A stretch of 64,000 bases of DNA from Xanthostigma xanthostigma (taxonomy: Eukaryota > Arthropoda > Insecta > Raphidioptera > Raphidiidae): contig OY754469.1 of NCBI GenBank assembly GCA_963575645.1, positions 41,622,753 through 41,686,752 on the forward strand, in the 5' to 3' direction. The position numbers and the translations under genes are program-made. Positions 31,346 through 42,565 of this stretch are shown here, one piece after another (the stretch's first letter is position 1; each line of letters begins with the position of its first letter). The notes under the pieces were generated by a model. The model had not been told where the DNA came from, did not search any database, and worked only from the letters and a program-made list of their open reading frames with translations.

Positions 31346-32065
31346 AGGCCCCCATACACCTCGTTCTTTTTTGGCAGTTTTAACCGCCGGGTAAAACTGT
31401 ACGGTTAAACACGAACAACGGCCATCCCCATACACCTCGTTCTTTTATGGCAGTTTTAACCGCACGGGTAAAACTGTACGGTTAATTTAAACACGAACAA
31501 CGGCCATATCCACACAGAGGCGTAGTTTCGTTCAGTTTTTCTGAAGTCGTGGCATCATTAATACGATCTGCTTTGATGGAAAATACAATAATATTGATAT
31601 TATTTTATGTTTAATAAACATTAATAAACAATATAATGCAAAAATAATTAATAAAATTGATTGATATTTGTCTAAATTAGAGTGTTTTATTTGACACCAT
31701 TATTTTTTCCTCTAAATTAATCAATATGTTTATAGCAATTTTCATTTATTTTTGTCAAAATTGCTTAGCACTAAAACGGTTAAAATATAAATCAATACTC
31801 AAACTAATTACAATCATTTAATTAATATGACTTATTTGCTGTACGTCGCACCACTGAAAAAACACGTCGATTCTTATCGGAAAGCGCCACACATTACGAT
31901 TTAAAACGACAACCAGCAAACACGTCGTGTTTAAAATCAAGATTCGGCAGATAAAAAAACTGCCGTGTTTCATCGACAGTTTTTGCCCATACACTTCGGT
32001 TTTGACCGACGTGTTTTATCGTGACGATGAAAACTGCCAAAAAAGAACGAGGTGTATGGGGGCCT
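31346..32065. mobile_element. Harbinger-like element, family P, 720 bp
   Basis: The termini AGGCCCCCATACACCTCG and CGAGGTGTATGGGGGCCT are inverted, with a TTA duplication at 31343-31345 and 32066-32068. The left terminal 75 bp is duplicated in tandem (31350-31418, 31427-31508). The interior is AT-rich with no ORF. A shorter family member is at 55346-55726. Confidence 0.82.
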
Positions 32066-32068
32066 TTA

Positions 32069-32772
32069 GACCGTCATAAACAAAACTTCAACAGTTTGAC
32101 ACGACGGCTGAAGCCGTCGTATACTACGGAACGTTTTATAGCCAGACGGGTGTAGCAGTCTACTTTCCAGTGTAGAATACATACCCTGTGTGCTTTGTGT
32201 CACCGTACAAATATCTACTAAATATTGTCACAACATAACAACTTATAAAAGTAACTCAATTTCAAACATATGAAAAAAACTATAGTGTCAAAATTGGAAC
32301 AAAACTGAATTTTTAAGTGTCAGTCAAAGTGTTAATATATTATATAAGCTATTCTGAGCTTGAGAGATGTCAGATGTCGTTCCATGTTACTGAAACAGCT
32401 TTTTTTTAGAAAATACCGTAATGTTGTACAAAATATTTAATATAAACTATTCTATTGCATCAAGCAAGACATATTTACAAGATTTCATTTTTTTTTTGAC
32501 GAAACATGACGATTTACGACCATGTACGTCATACACAGGTGCGTGATACGATAGAAAATCAGCTAGCCAATGTCCAATTCGACATCATATACATTAATAC
32601 GCTAAGGTTAATAAGATGTTTGCCTCCCTTTTTAGAAAAAACCACACAATTTCTCCACATTAATTATATATCATTTTACAGATAATAAATTGCTCTACTG
32701 ACATCGACAACTAAAAAATTTAGTATTGCTTTTTTTTTGTAAATTAATTAAAATACAGCAACGCTGAACAAT
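32069..32772. other. No gene; RTE-type relic inside
   Basis: Bases about 32365-32500 are a diverged copy of 8590-8775 (CAGATGTCG, CCGTAATGTTGTACAAAATA). The remainder is unrecognised. Confidence 0.4.
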
Positions 32773-33080
32773 GTCTGCCATCTGACGGTTTTAATTTTGA
32801 AACAACGTCAACACTTCGATCTGTCATCTGACCTTCATATTGTAATACAACAGACACAATACTGCATACTGCCATCTAACAGCTTTAATTTTGAAACAGC
32901 GTGCAACGCTGAACAAAGTCACAGCAATGCTGCATGATGCCATCTGACGGCTTAGCTCAACGCTTTTGCTACTTGCGCCTCTATATGACAATTTTAGTAA
33001 AATATTTCTTCGATCTGTCATATGAGCTTTATATTGTAATACAACAAAAAGAAGAACGTTATAAGCAGTGTGCAAAATTA
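32773..33080. repeat. Degenerate direct repeats, about 95-bp spacing
   Basis: TGCCATCTGACGG-type blocks at about 32776, 32870 and 32939 and CTTCGATCTGTCAT blocks at about 32814 and 33010 recur, with partial loss between copies. It looks like an old tandem array. Confidence 0.5.
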
Positions 33081-33219
33081 GAAACGAATTGAATACCTGC
33101 AATCATATTTAAAAAATAATTTTGTAAAGTGATAATTATTATACTTATTTAGTGCGAATAATTCGCACAGGTCACTCTAGTTAGATATATTTACCTACTT
33201 TATTTTTTTTATTTTTTTG

Positions 33220-33345
33220 ATTATCTGTACCCTTTTTTATGGTACAAAAAATAAGTTTATAAAAAAAGCACGTGGGTCATTTAAAAAGTCTGCGTGGGTC
33301 AGTGTCTGACCCGCAGGTCATAGGTTCGCCATCACTGGACTAGTA
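33220..33345. repeat. hAT terminus, one end only
   Basis: It ends GACCCGCAGGTCATAGGTTC then GCCATCACTGG. Read in reverse, this is the CAGTGATGGCGAACC start typical of ZBED-type hAT elements. The opposite terminus is not found. Confidence 0.5.
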
Positions 33346-33739
33346 TCTAATTGATATTTCACTAAAGCATAAAATTTATAAATATGCTGACAGATGTGTT
33401 ATGTTTCACCTGTTTAAATACAAATACAATAATAAAACGACACCCCTTAATAGATTTTTAATCCCACTTCTGGTATTTACTTCGAAATAGGTGTAACAGA
33501 AACTGTTTTGTCATATGAATGATTCATGCATTTTACGTACTAGTTTAATTAATATGTACCGAGTATATTATAATATAATATTTATTATAAACGGCGACGT
33601 GACATGCAATCGAGCAACACACTTCGGCACAATGCACCTACGAAAAGCATTTACAGAACTAACCCAACTGAACCTAAAAGATTTTAATAGATCCCCATAA
33701 ACAAGCATCTGAATGCTTCTTTACAATTTTAAAGTTTGA
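33346..33739. other. No gene recognised
   Basis: One 61-codon open frame without features. Confidence 0.3.
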
Positions 33740-34557
33740 GGGCCATATTCATAAAGACTTGTTAAATATCTCAATAGTTAATGAATCGTTAACTGTTATT
33801 GAACCAATAATGAAAAAAAAATCATGAAGCAGAATTGTCAAATATATAACTATTGACTCGTTAAGATTTGTGTCCTTATTATAAATTGTAAGTTGTTCAG
33901 TGGATATCAGGTAAAAAGAAATATCCCTAAATATCTTATGTTTTTCACGCTGATAAAAACAGAACAATAATTAAATCTTTTATATATCTGATTATATTAT
34001 ATAATAAATAAGATTTCTGACTAATTTTCGGATAATCTTTCATTCTAACCAAATTAACATGTGATCTATGGAGGGTAGAGATTCCTCTATGATGTGATCA
34101 ATAACGCAGCCATATTGGATTAATTTTCAAAAACAGAAAAGAAATGGAATAGAATATATTTCTTTCCTTGTCAAAAACTTAAGTTGTTCATAATTTTAAT
34201 AAAGGTTGCCTGAAAAATTAGTTCAAAACAATATTTGATCCTAAAAAAAATTAAACTCCAAAAACTTTGTCATTATCTGGAATAATACCTGATAACCAAA
34301 TGTACATGTAATCAATAACACAGCAGCCATGAATTGTTAAAAACCAAAAAGAAATGAAATAGAATATATTTCTGTCCTTGTTAAATCGTCTAATAAATAG
34401 TTTAATAGCTGGGTCTTCTACCTATTAAATTACTGGACGATTTAAACATTCAATAGCACTATATGTTCTTTGTGAATACCAAATCTGTCTATTAGGTATG
34501 GTTTATTAGTACAATCTACCTGTTAAATTAGTTATTGGTCCTTTATGAATACGACCC
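33740..34557. mobile_element. TIR element with GGGCC-TATTCATAAAG ends
   Basis: The left end GGGCCATATTCATAAAG and right end CTTTATGAATACGACCC are imperfect inverted repeats 818 bp apart. The interior repeats a block (ATGTGATCAATAACGCAGC and TAATCAATAACACAGCAGCC) and has no ORF. The target duplication is unclear. It is probably a Harbinger- or hAT-type MITE. Confidence 0.55.
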
Positions 34558-34592
34558 GACTGTGATATTTTATAACTTTTCATGTCTATATC

Positions 34593-34669
34593 ACTTAAAA
34601 AAATGCTAGCTAAAAGTAACAATTCACAAGTCATGTGAATTGTTACTTTTAGCTAGCACTTTTTTAAGT
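34593..34669. repeat. Short near-perfect hairpin, 36-bp arms
   Basis: Arms 34593-34628 and 34634-34669 pair with one mismatch around a 5-nt loop (AGTCA). The size resembles a microRNA precursor, but full complementarity and the tiny loop fit a foldback insertion better. Confidence 0.6.
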
Positions 34670-35569
34670 TTTTTTATCATTTATCACTCATAAAAGTATC
34701 TCAAGTTATAATTGGTCGTATAATTTTAAGATACCTTTACTGTCCTATAATGTTAACAAATGGTTTGCAGTTTTTTCGTACTTTTTCGACGTGTTTAATG
34801 CAATTCCGTGATCCTTCAACTGTAGCTTTAAACTATTTCAAGCATTTTCTGGCCACCCTTTGTAAAATGAACTTTAAATATTATTCGTGTTATTTGAAGT
34901 GGCTTTTTAGTGGTCAATGTACACGTGTCATTTATGTCACCATACAATGTTTGCTATACTAGATAACATCATCAAGCGCTTGTTATTAGTTATCCTGCAC
35001 AATTTCTACACTCGCATATTTTCTGCTATTTAAATATAAAGTGCTACGATCATAACATTGAATTTTAAGTAAGCTTAAATTTAAAAAAAAGTAAAAATAA
35101 AAAGTTCATAAAATATTATAAATAAGGAATGAATACTGAATTGCATTGTAAAAATTTTAAAGACCCGGGAATTTAAAGAAATGCAGATCTTTACTGGTGT
35201 GTATTTACACTATTGTGAAAGCAGGAAACCATCATCACAGACATAATATATTGAGAATGTACTAAGCTTAAATGATTTCTATTGGCTAGTTCAATGTTTT
35301 CTTTTCTTTGAATTAAAATAATGTTTAGTCTATTAATAAAGCCTATGTACCTATTAGAATTTCTCCGAGAACTAAGCTTTTGAATGGTAAAAACCGCATT
35401 TAAGCTGTTCAATATAAGGAAAATATGTAATTTTCGTGCGAAAATAAGCTAATAAAAATGTTCAATAGCTTTTGGACTATATGCATCGTTATAGAATAAT
35501 AAAATAACAATAAGAGAACCGTTCAGTGAATAAATATTCTTATTGACTCATTTAACTTATTGCTATTTC
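34670..35569. other. No gene recognised
   Basis: Short frames of 70-73 codons without domains. Confidence 0.3.
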
Positions 35570-35707
35570 ATTTTTTAGTGTATTTGCCATAAGGCACTTA
35601 CACTATTGGCGTCGGTCGGATGGCGGGACCTAGGGGTCGGACCAAAATTTCTCGACGTTTCATAGCCTTCTAAACACTTTGGCACCATTTTTGGAAAAGT
35701 ATGTTTA

Positions 35708-35775
<68 letters not shown>

Positions 35776-36070
35776 TGCGGGCAATAACTTTCGAAGGAGT
35801 TAATTGATTTTAACGAAATTTGGACCACATGTTAAAATCCATCACCGCACGAAGCCTATTTAAAATGGGCTCAATCGGGCCACTTTAAGGGTGGGATTTA
35901 GGGGTTGAAAAATATTTTTGGGCCCAAAAATACCGAAAAATTTCTTCGAATCGTTTCAAAATTGAAATTTAACACTTTAGTAATTATTAAAATGTGCTAC
36001 CAAAATTTTAGTAAAATCGGTCCGACAGGACTGGACTTAAAAATTTTATGAAAACATTAATTTGTAGATG
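35570..36070. repeat. Dispersed repeat with TA microsatellite
   Basis: A (TA)n run at about 35713-35774 is flanked by blocks of the CGGACCAAAATTTCTCGACG and GGGCAATAACTTTCGAAGGA type, which look like a dispersed insect repeat. The open frame across the TA run is meaningless. Confidence 0.5.
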
Positions 36071-36464
36071 TGGATTTACTTAGTGCAGGGTGAATTTAAT
36101 TTGGTAAATTGATAGTAATATTGAAATTAAGAAAAAAATATTATTTTAAGGGATGTATTAAGTTAAAATTTTTATTTTGTCCAAAACCAAAAGGATTAAG
36201 TTCACATAATAAAGCCACACTGCCAGTGTAAGCAAATACACTATATTGTCGGCAGGGTTTGGCACTGCGACCCGAGTTTTGATTTTAAATATTGTTAACA
36301 AATATAGAGTAATATCATTTTTTTCAAGAAAAGCAACAGCATCTTTTAGTCTCAATCAAATATGAAAAAGGTTTTTTTTTAATAACTTTAAAGAATAGCT
36401 TCTGTTGCTACATTGTTAAAACACCCATTGTTACATGTCTGTATTAGAAAAATTTATTTCTCAA
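36071..36464. other. No gene recognised
   Basis: AT-rich, no paired repeat. Confidence 0.3.
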
Positions 36465-36538
36465 TGTCACCACCGGGATACGAACCCCGAATCTTTCCAC
36501 TATCGCGGCGAACTGAGTTACATTACTCCACAGTGACA
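36465..36538 (-). tRNA. tRNA-like sequence, probably a SINE head or pseudogene
   Basis: On the minus strand a seven-base acceptor-like stem pairs (TGTCACT with GGTGACA, one G-U). An A-box-like TGGAGTAATGTAACTC and a B-box GGTTCGTATCC are in the right places, but the T stem has a mismatch and the anticodon arm is not convincing. No SINE body is recognised downstream. Confidence 0.4.
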
Positions 36539-36726
36539 CAGTAAGGTCAATTCATCATTCTAATATATATAGCCATTTGTAACTGTATATTTCACATCAT
36601 GCGAGAGCTAATTTTTATCTTAGATAACGTCAGATATGAACCTTCACAGAAGTGAGAGCTGTGGGTGAATCGACGATGAAAGTTGTTTTCATTTATTAAT
36701 CTGATTTTTTTTTTAATATTATAAAA

Positions 36727-37040
36727 CTATCGGCCCGTCCCGGTTTCACCCAGGTGCGAAAGGAGGTGTAAAGGTTTCTGATTACACCTCCTTTAGGGGT
36801 TGAATAAAAAAAAACGCTGAAATAAGGATTTGTTCATTTTTCATGAAGAGTACGTTTGTTGAATTTAATGTCTCTCATTTTAACGATTTTTGAAATATGG
36901 CTATTTTATCAGAAACCTTTACACCCCGAATTTCAAAAAATCCCTTCTTAGCGGGTGATAACGTCATGAAAGGAACTTACTGTCCAAATTTTAAGTTAAT
37001 AGCTCAAGCGGTTTAATGTTGACACTTATGTCGAAAATCT
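36727..37040 (-). repeat. RTE-type tail relic
   Basis: CGGCCCGTCCCGGTTTCACC at the left is the reverse of an RTE/SINE ending. Downstream blocks AATTTCAAAAAATCCCTTC and CTCAAGCGGTTTAATG match a tail type shared by many insects. No coding part. Confidence 0.5.
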
Positions 37041-37534
37041 TCTCACAAATTATTTCTTTTTACACTAGAATTATTTATCAATCAAGATGTTTGAAAATAA
37101 TTTTTATAAAATTATAAGTTAGGTATTGCGAGCACCCACAAATTGATTTGAAACTAGAATTGATAATTTGTTTTCAGTAAAATGACTAATATTTCATTTT
37201 ACGTATTTAGTGTAATCATACATAAAAATGGGCATGTCAGATATTTATTGGAATTGGAAAAGCTGACCATTAAAGGTTCGATCAATAACAGAAAGAAATA
37301 TATTATGTCCGATTATGTTTAACTAAAGCATTATTACAGTACAAAATGGATATTCGTTTTTATGTTTGTACAGAGTGTAGAACAAACATGGATTAATATT
37401 TAGTTCATATTCGCCTATTTTTTGAAGTAAAACTTGTTTAGGCACGCTTGACTTGGGGAGTAAGCTGGTAAATGCCTGACGAAATCGTTTACGGAAGTGC
37501 ATCATCGCGATGGTGCGTGATCGTTCGAGGAGAA
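37041..37534. other. No gene recognised
   Basis: Short frames only. Confidence 0.3.
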
Positions 37535-37632
37535 CGGAGTTGAGAGGGAGATATAAGTTAGTGAGTGCGACAAAGACGGAGTATTGAGTTGAGAGGGAGA
37601 TATAAGTTAGTGAGTGCGACAAAGACGGAGCA
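37535..37632. repeat. 49-bp tandem duplication
   Basis: Two adjacent copies beginning GAGTTGAGAGGGAGATATAA differ at a single base near their ends (GTATT against GCATT). Confidence 0.85.
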
Positions 37633-38967
37633 TTAATAAAACTATTTGACGTTTAAAATTAAAACAACTGTTTTTTTTTGTATCAAAAATACATTTCGCT
37701 TTTTTTATTATTATACTAAGGAAAATCTCGTAGAATTAAAAAGTGAAAGGCGCAGTTCGGGTCCGCGCTGTAGATAACGCCGGGATAATCCTGATGTATC
37801 GCCTTCCAACGACATCTGCACATGATTCGTAAACGTTTGGGTTCTTTCGTTTCCTTTTTGACGAGTTCCTGCATTCACGACTTATTTCTTTCCGCTGACT
37901 TACATTTTCTATAATATTTACGAGTCATATTATACGACAGCGTTAATTATTTTATAATTTTTAATTTTTACTTATATTCTGGTGACTATTGATATTGTCT
38001 CACTTAGGTCCTAGTAGTACCACGTGGCTTCTTCACAACGACACCGAATCAACGTCCTAGCTGAACGCGTTTCCACGCCACAATAATTTAAAACTTTACA
38101 CAAAGCTAATTCGCCACTATCTTTGCAATTAATTTTGAACATTTTTAAGCATGTATTAGGGGTCGCCTGTGACCTGGCAACATTTTTTGGGCGTTGTTTT
38201 ACCGAGTTCTCTTTACGTAATGTTTCATATCCTCGGTTTTCGAATCTGATAACCAAGACAGAAATGTGGCAAAAATCACTCCTATCAAATTTTTAAAAGC
38301 GAAAATAGTCGAATGTAACAATAATAAGTAGTTCACTCTTCCCCTTGTAACGTCTCCCTTACCTAGAATAGGGTGTCGTAGTTTACGGATAACCCTATAC
38401 TATGTAGTAGAAAAACGGTCTTACTTTTAGTAATAATTATCGACTTCCGCGGTCAATATATTCCTGCTTCGAATATATTCGGAGACAGAATAACACCCGG
38501 TATATTATAGTGTCGATGTACTTATCCTGTAGGTATGTATATTGTACATTAGGTTGCAGGTTATGTGTTTGCCCCGTAAAACAGTACACATAAGTTACAG
38601 AACATTGGGTCATTACTCATTCATGTGGCAGCGTACATTTATGTCGCTGGTAATCAGTGTATTTGTCTCTGAATTATTTATTTGTTTGACAAAATGGGAA
38701 AACTTACACGTATACAATAACAACACTTTCTCCATAATAATATATACACTTTGGATGTTGCACAGGGGCGGATGGGCTCAACTCTTCCGGCCCGGGAACA
38801 TATAACTGTGTCCACCGTGGGCACAACTGTCACAATTGTCAAAATTACTTTTGTAACATCACGTCTTAAAAAGCCACGCTGCCACTAGTGTACCCTGGTG
38901 GTCATGTAGAGAAACAGAAGCTAGATGGCAGCGAAGCGTATGAACTACTCATGTTAAAAAACTTAAA
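37633..38967. other. No gene recognised
   Basis: Bases about 38764-38815 (CAGGGGCGGATGGGC, GGCCCGGGAA) resemble a hAT terminus, with no partner. Otherwise unrecognised. Confidence 0.3.
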
Positions 38968-39098
38968 TTAATAAATGTGTTGAATTAAATAATATTCTTG
39001 TAACAAAATTACGTTAATAAATATGTTGAATTAAATAATATTCATGTTACAAACTTACGTTAATAAATATGTTGAATAAAATAATAATAATTGTTACT
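38968..39098. repeat. 46-bp tandem repeat, about 3 units
   Basis: TTAATAAATATGTTGAAT-type units start at 38968, 39014 and 39060. An inverted version lies at 63843-63930 near the window end. Confidence 0.8.
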
Positions 39099-40603
39099 TT
39101 TCCTTAGCGACTCAGGAAAATTGAATTCTAAAACAATCAATTTTCTTGGGTAGTTAAGGAAAAGTAATTTTGACAATACTACATAAGAGAGAGAGAGAGA
39201 GAGAGAGATAATGTAACAATATTTTATTTCGCCCACAAGCAATTGAGTTTGGTATATTTTTTTCACTTGTCATAAAAAAACGAAAAAAAAATTCGTCGGG
39301 TTTAGCTCGATAAGGCAATTAGAACCAAAGTTATGGGAGATTCTAATTAACCCACCGCGTCCAGCAGCCGGAAAAAAGAAGGGGTCCTTAGTACCTTTGC
39401 AATAAAAAGAAAATTAAGCTCCTAAAAATTGTCATTTAATTTTTTAAAATTTTGCGCACTACAATGGCGATATCTCGCGAACGGGTTATCTGATCTGACC
39501 CGGTCTGGAACGAGCTAACGCGGATTATTTTTCTCTACAACTTTTATTGGAATTTTGTTTTCGCCCTGATAATAATGGCAGAGTTATAGGGCAAAAACAG
39601 GTTTTCCAGAACTTTAAAGCGATATATCCCCCGCCGCCCCCTTTAGACAGTCGGTCACAAACTATACTAAAATGTAGGGGAAGCTCAACTCTACAGTTTA
39701 TATAGGAAACATTTTTTGATTCGAAACATACCGGATTCAAGGCTTTTTTCCCAATCCACTCCACTAATATAAGCATAACACATTTAACAAATATCGTATT
39801 TGGATACTTAACAACATTAATAAAAAATATAGTTATACAAATTATTCATATACAAGTACTGAATAATATTTTTCTCGTTATAAACCTTTATAAAGTACCT
39901 ACAATCTACATAAAATATATCAGTATATATTATGTACCTACATTGAAAATGTTCTATTTCAACATAATAATATATATTTGAAGCTGATTTTTTACGCTGA
40001 TGCATTTAACATAACATCAATCAGAAAATTAATCAATTTTTCATCAAAAATACCATCATAAGAATAGTACAATAAACGCATTAAAATTAGATCATTTATG
40101 AAGGGTCAAACCCTTTTTTTAAATGTGAAAAAATACAGAATCAATGGATACTGGTAGGTACAAAATTGTAATGGGACTGTTTTCTAAAAAGTATGCCTAT
40201 GCCTTATAGAGACTGAATGCAAAAAAATTAACAGTAACAACTTTTTATCGACTAACCATGTTTAATAAAAAGGTGATTCAAATTAGTTCTTGTGAACAAA
40301 AACTCGCAAAACTGTTGTTTTTTGATGGTTAAAAGATTTATTTAGTATTTACAAAAATAAACATTAACAAAAACAAACTAAAAAGTACTGCTCTAATAAT
40401 AATGAAACAATAAAATAAATAACGAAAAACAAACGAATTCTAAAACAACAATAATAACACTACTGTGTACACAGAATATTTATTTCACGGTTCTCTATTT
40501 ATTTTGTAACGGTTATTTATGTCACTATATTCATGTCGCGCACTGTTCATTGTTACTCTGACTCGTAACTAACTTCCTAGCGCCTTGCCTTCCACGCTAG
40601 CGC
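39099..40603. other. No gene; GA microsatellite and dispersed repeat
   Basis: A (GA)n run is at about 39188-39209. Bases 39290-39690 (GGCGATATCTCGCGAACGG and similar) look like a dispersed repeat without a partner here. The rest is AT-rich. Confidence 0.35.
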
Positions 40604-40614
40604 TGTTTATATAA

Positions 40615-40980
40615 TCAAATAAATAAAATTGTCGACCAATTTTTCTCAGACCAATATATTGTCAAAAAATAATAAAATTACAAATCAATATAACACAAAA
40701 AAAGAATTATGAAAAATTAATAATTTTTCATAATTTTTTTGAAAAATTCATACTTTCAATCTTTCGTGATTTCTATTAGATAATAAATAACTTAATATAC
40801 TAATTAATTTTTATATTTTTAGATATTTCTGAAGAAGATCCAAATCCGGATCGAAACGTCATCTTATGTTATATTGATTTGTAATTTTATTATTTTTTGT
40901 CAATATATTGGCCTGAGAAAAATTGGTCGACAATTTTATTTATTTGAAGATTTCTATTCAGACGTTAATCAAAGATTTGT
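40615..40980. mobile_element. Family A Penelope-like insertion, inverted pair with TSD
   Basis: Two inverted terminal repeats face each other across an AT-rich centre. Outer ends read AAATAAATAAAATTGTCGAC; only the right half retains the ribozyme-like segment. A one-sided tail (GACGTTAATCAAAGATTTGT in this orientation) lies at the right. An 11-bp perfect target duplication TGTTTATATAA flanks it (40604-40614 and 40981-40991). No RT ORF. Inverted terminal repeats with a one-sided tail and a variable target duplication are as described for Penelope-like elements. Confidence 0.7.
40829..40860 (+). ncRNA. Hammerhead-like ribozyme motif, family A
   Basis: CTGAAGA (40829-40835), an extra A, stem II GATCC/GGATC, GAAA (40853-40856), then CGTC. 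All core residues are canonical. Stem I is poor next to the core: AGAT upstream could pair with ATCT downstream only across an unpaired ATTT. Confidence 0.55.
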
Positions 40981-40991
40981 TGTTTATATAA

Positions 40992-41653
40992 GTTCTTCAG
41001 CCGCAGCGTAGAACATTCTTCGGCATTCTTCTATGGTTCTGACGACAATGAGTGAAACAAGGCGTGCATTGTTGTCTATGCAGTTCCGACAACAATTTGA
41101 ACCTCTCACAACAATGCACTGCCGTCGTCTCCAGAGGCGTTTCGTTACAATACTGCTGCAGTTCGGTAGATACATATTATTGCATTTATAAATAGGCATG
41201 TAGATGTGAATGTAGGTGTGTGTGTGTGTGGTTAAACAACACTGGCAATGCAATAACAGTAGTAATACAATGCAAATACAAAGTTCAGTACAGTCTAAGC
41301 TCAATATTAAACCAAACAACACACATTGTACACCTACATCCCGTACGCGAGCTTCTGTTTATAGTGTCTCTGTACTCGTGTCGTGTTTTCAATTGTATTG
41401 TGCCAACAGGTACGCCAGGAAATGCGCGACTCGCAATAGAGAAAATCTACGTAAAACAGAAAGACAACAGTATCGTGTTACTAACTACTAGTGATGTAAC
41501 GAATATTCACGTTCGCATATTTTTTGACGTTCGTATTCGCAATATGCGAATATTTTACGAACTTGAATATCAGAAAAACTTATAGTTTTTTATAAAAATG
41601 TGAATATAATGTTGAATATATTCAAATATAAGTGTGTAGGCTTAAACGGCCGG
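40992..41653. other. No gene recognised
   Basis: A short (GT)n run is near 41215-41230. Overlapping open frames of 91-121 codons around 41216-41585 lack domains and are read in different frames of the same repeat-rich sequence. Confidence 0.3.
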
Positions 41654-41710
41654 TGTTGATCCAAATCTTCTTGGTTTCCGGACTTGTATGCCGTGGTCCA
41701 TTGGTATTTC

Positions 41711-41752
41711 TACCTGAAGTGTCGTCTACAACTGCGGTAGACATCGCAGAAG
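41711..41752 (-). ncRNA. Hammerhead-like motif, family D, damaged copy
   Basis: Stem II GTCTAC/GTAGAC is intact, but the core reads CTGCGA and the GAAACGTC box has become GACACTTC. Not expected to be active. Confidence 0.4.
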
Positions 41753-41871
41753 AGCATACTACGACCGAGTAGAGAACTCGAGCACGCTGACCATAAAAGA
41801 CGGAAGTACCACACTTGTCGACACACTTACCTGTGAGCAGCCTAGAAGGATACTTCGCTCGTTGCCACATC

Positions 41872-41914
41872 GCCTTTGATAATGTCTACCGCAGTTGTAG
41901 ACGAAACGTCAGGT
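41872..41914 (+). ncRNA. Hammerhead-like motif, family D
   Basis: Stem I GCCT (41872-41875) pairs with AGGT (41911-41914). Between them are TTGATAA (core variant), an extra T, stem II GTCTAC/GTAGAC with a 7-nt loop, GAAA (41903-41906), C and GTC. Comparing both family D copies suggests an ancestral CTGAYGA core. G8 is A here, so activity is doubtful. Confidence 0.5.
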
Positions 41915-42238
41915 AGAAATACCAATGGACCACGACATGCAAGCCCGGAAACCAAGAAGATTTGGATATTCAAATCTGCTCTGTAGTTCCCGTGATTTTA
42001 GCAGAGAAACGAATTCTGGTTGTAATATTTTAGGAATTTTGAGTTCTGCATTATAACTTGACATAAGTATAGAATATATTTGATTGAAATACAAAGATGT
42101 AACGTTATTGTTATCAGTAGAATAACACAGCTGTTTTCGTTACTCGAAAGTCACAGCACATTATGGCGAGGCGTATAAAATCCTATGCAAGACAGACGAA
42201 TGGTTTCAAACAGGAATATCAGACGTTATTTTGAAGAA

Positions 42239-42565
42239 CAATAAAAAAAGGTAAAAAAATACTTTTATAAGTTAAACGTTTTTATTGTACAATCGATAAT
42301 GTACTAAAAACTAAAAAATAAATATGAGTCACCATTGGGGGCTTTGATTAAAGTAAAATAAAATCGTGGGAGGCATTTAATAGAAAAATTACAGATTGGA
42401 AATCATATTTAGCTTTTTCGACTGTTTTCTTCGACCATAATGTAACTATAAATACCCCCCACGATTTTATTTTAGTTAAATCAAAGCCCCCAATGGTGAC
42501 AAAATTTTCTAGTTTTTAGTATATTATCGATTGTACAATAAAAGTTTTTTTACCTCTTTTTATTT
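42239..42565. mobile_element. Palindromic foldback element
   Basis: The halves are inverted repeats (TACAATCGATAATGTACTAA and CACCATTGGGGGCTTTGAT against their complements near 42480-42540), with a short centre around 42390-42450. No ORF or recognised family. Confidence 0.75.

Larger units (their letters stand above)
41654..41972. mobile_element. Family D Penelope-like inverted pair
   Basis: Left 41654-41752 is nearly the reverse complement of right 41872-41972 (shared GGTAGAAATACCAATGGACC and GTCTACCGCAG). A 120-bp centre separates them. Each carries a hammerhead-like segment. No RT. Confidence 0.6.

Noticed and set aside
34593..34669. MicroRNA precursor
   Set aside because: A loop of only five bases, nearly perfect duplex and no expression data. 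A foldback insertion is simpler.
35575..35784. 69-codon frame with Ile-Tyr repeats
   Set aside because: A translation of the TA microsatellite.
41216..41585. Overlapping 91- and 121-codon frames
   Set aside because: They overlap each other in different frames over a GT run. No domains.
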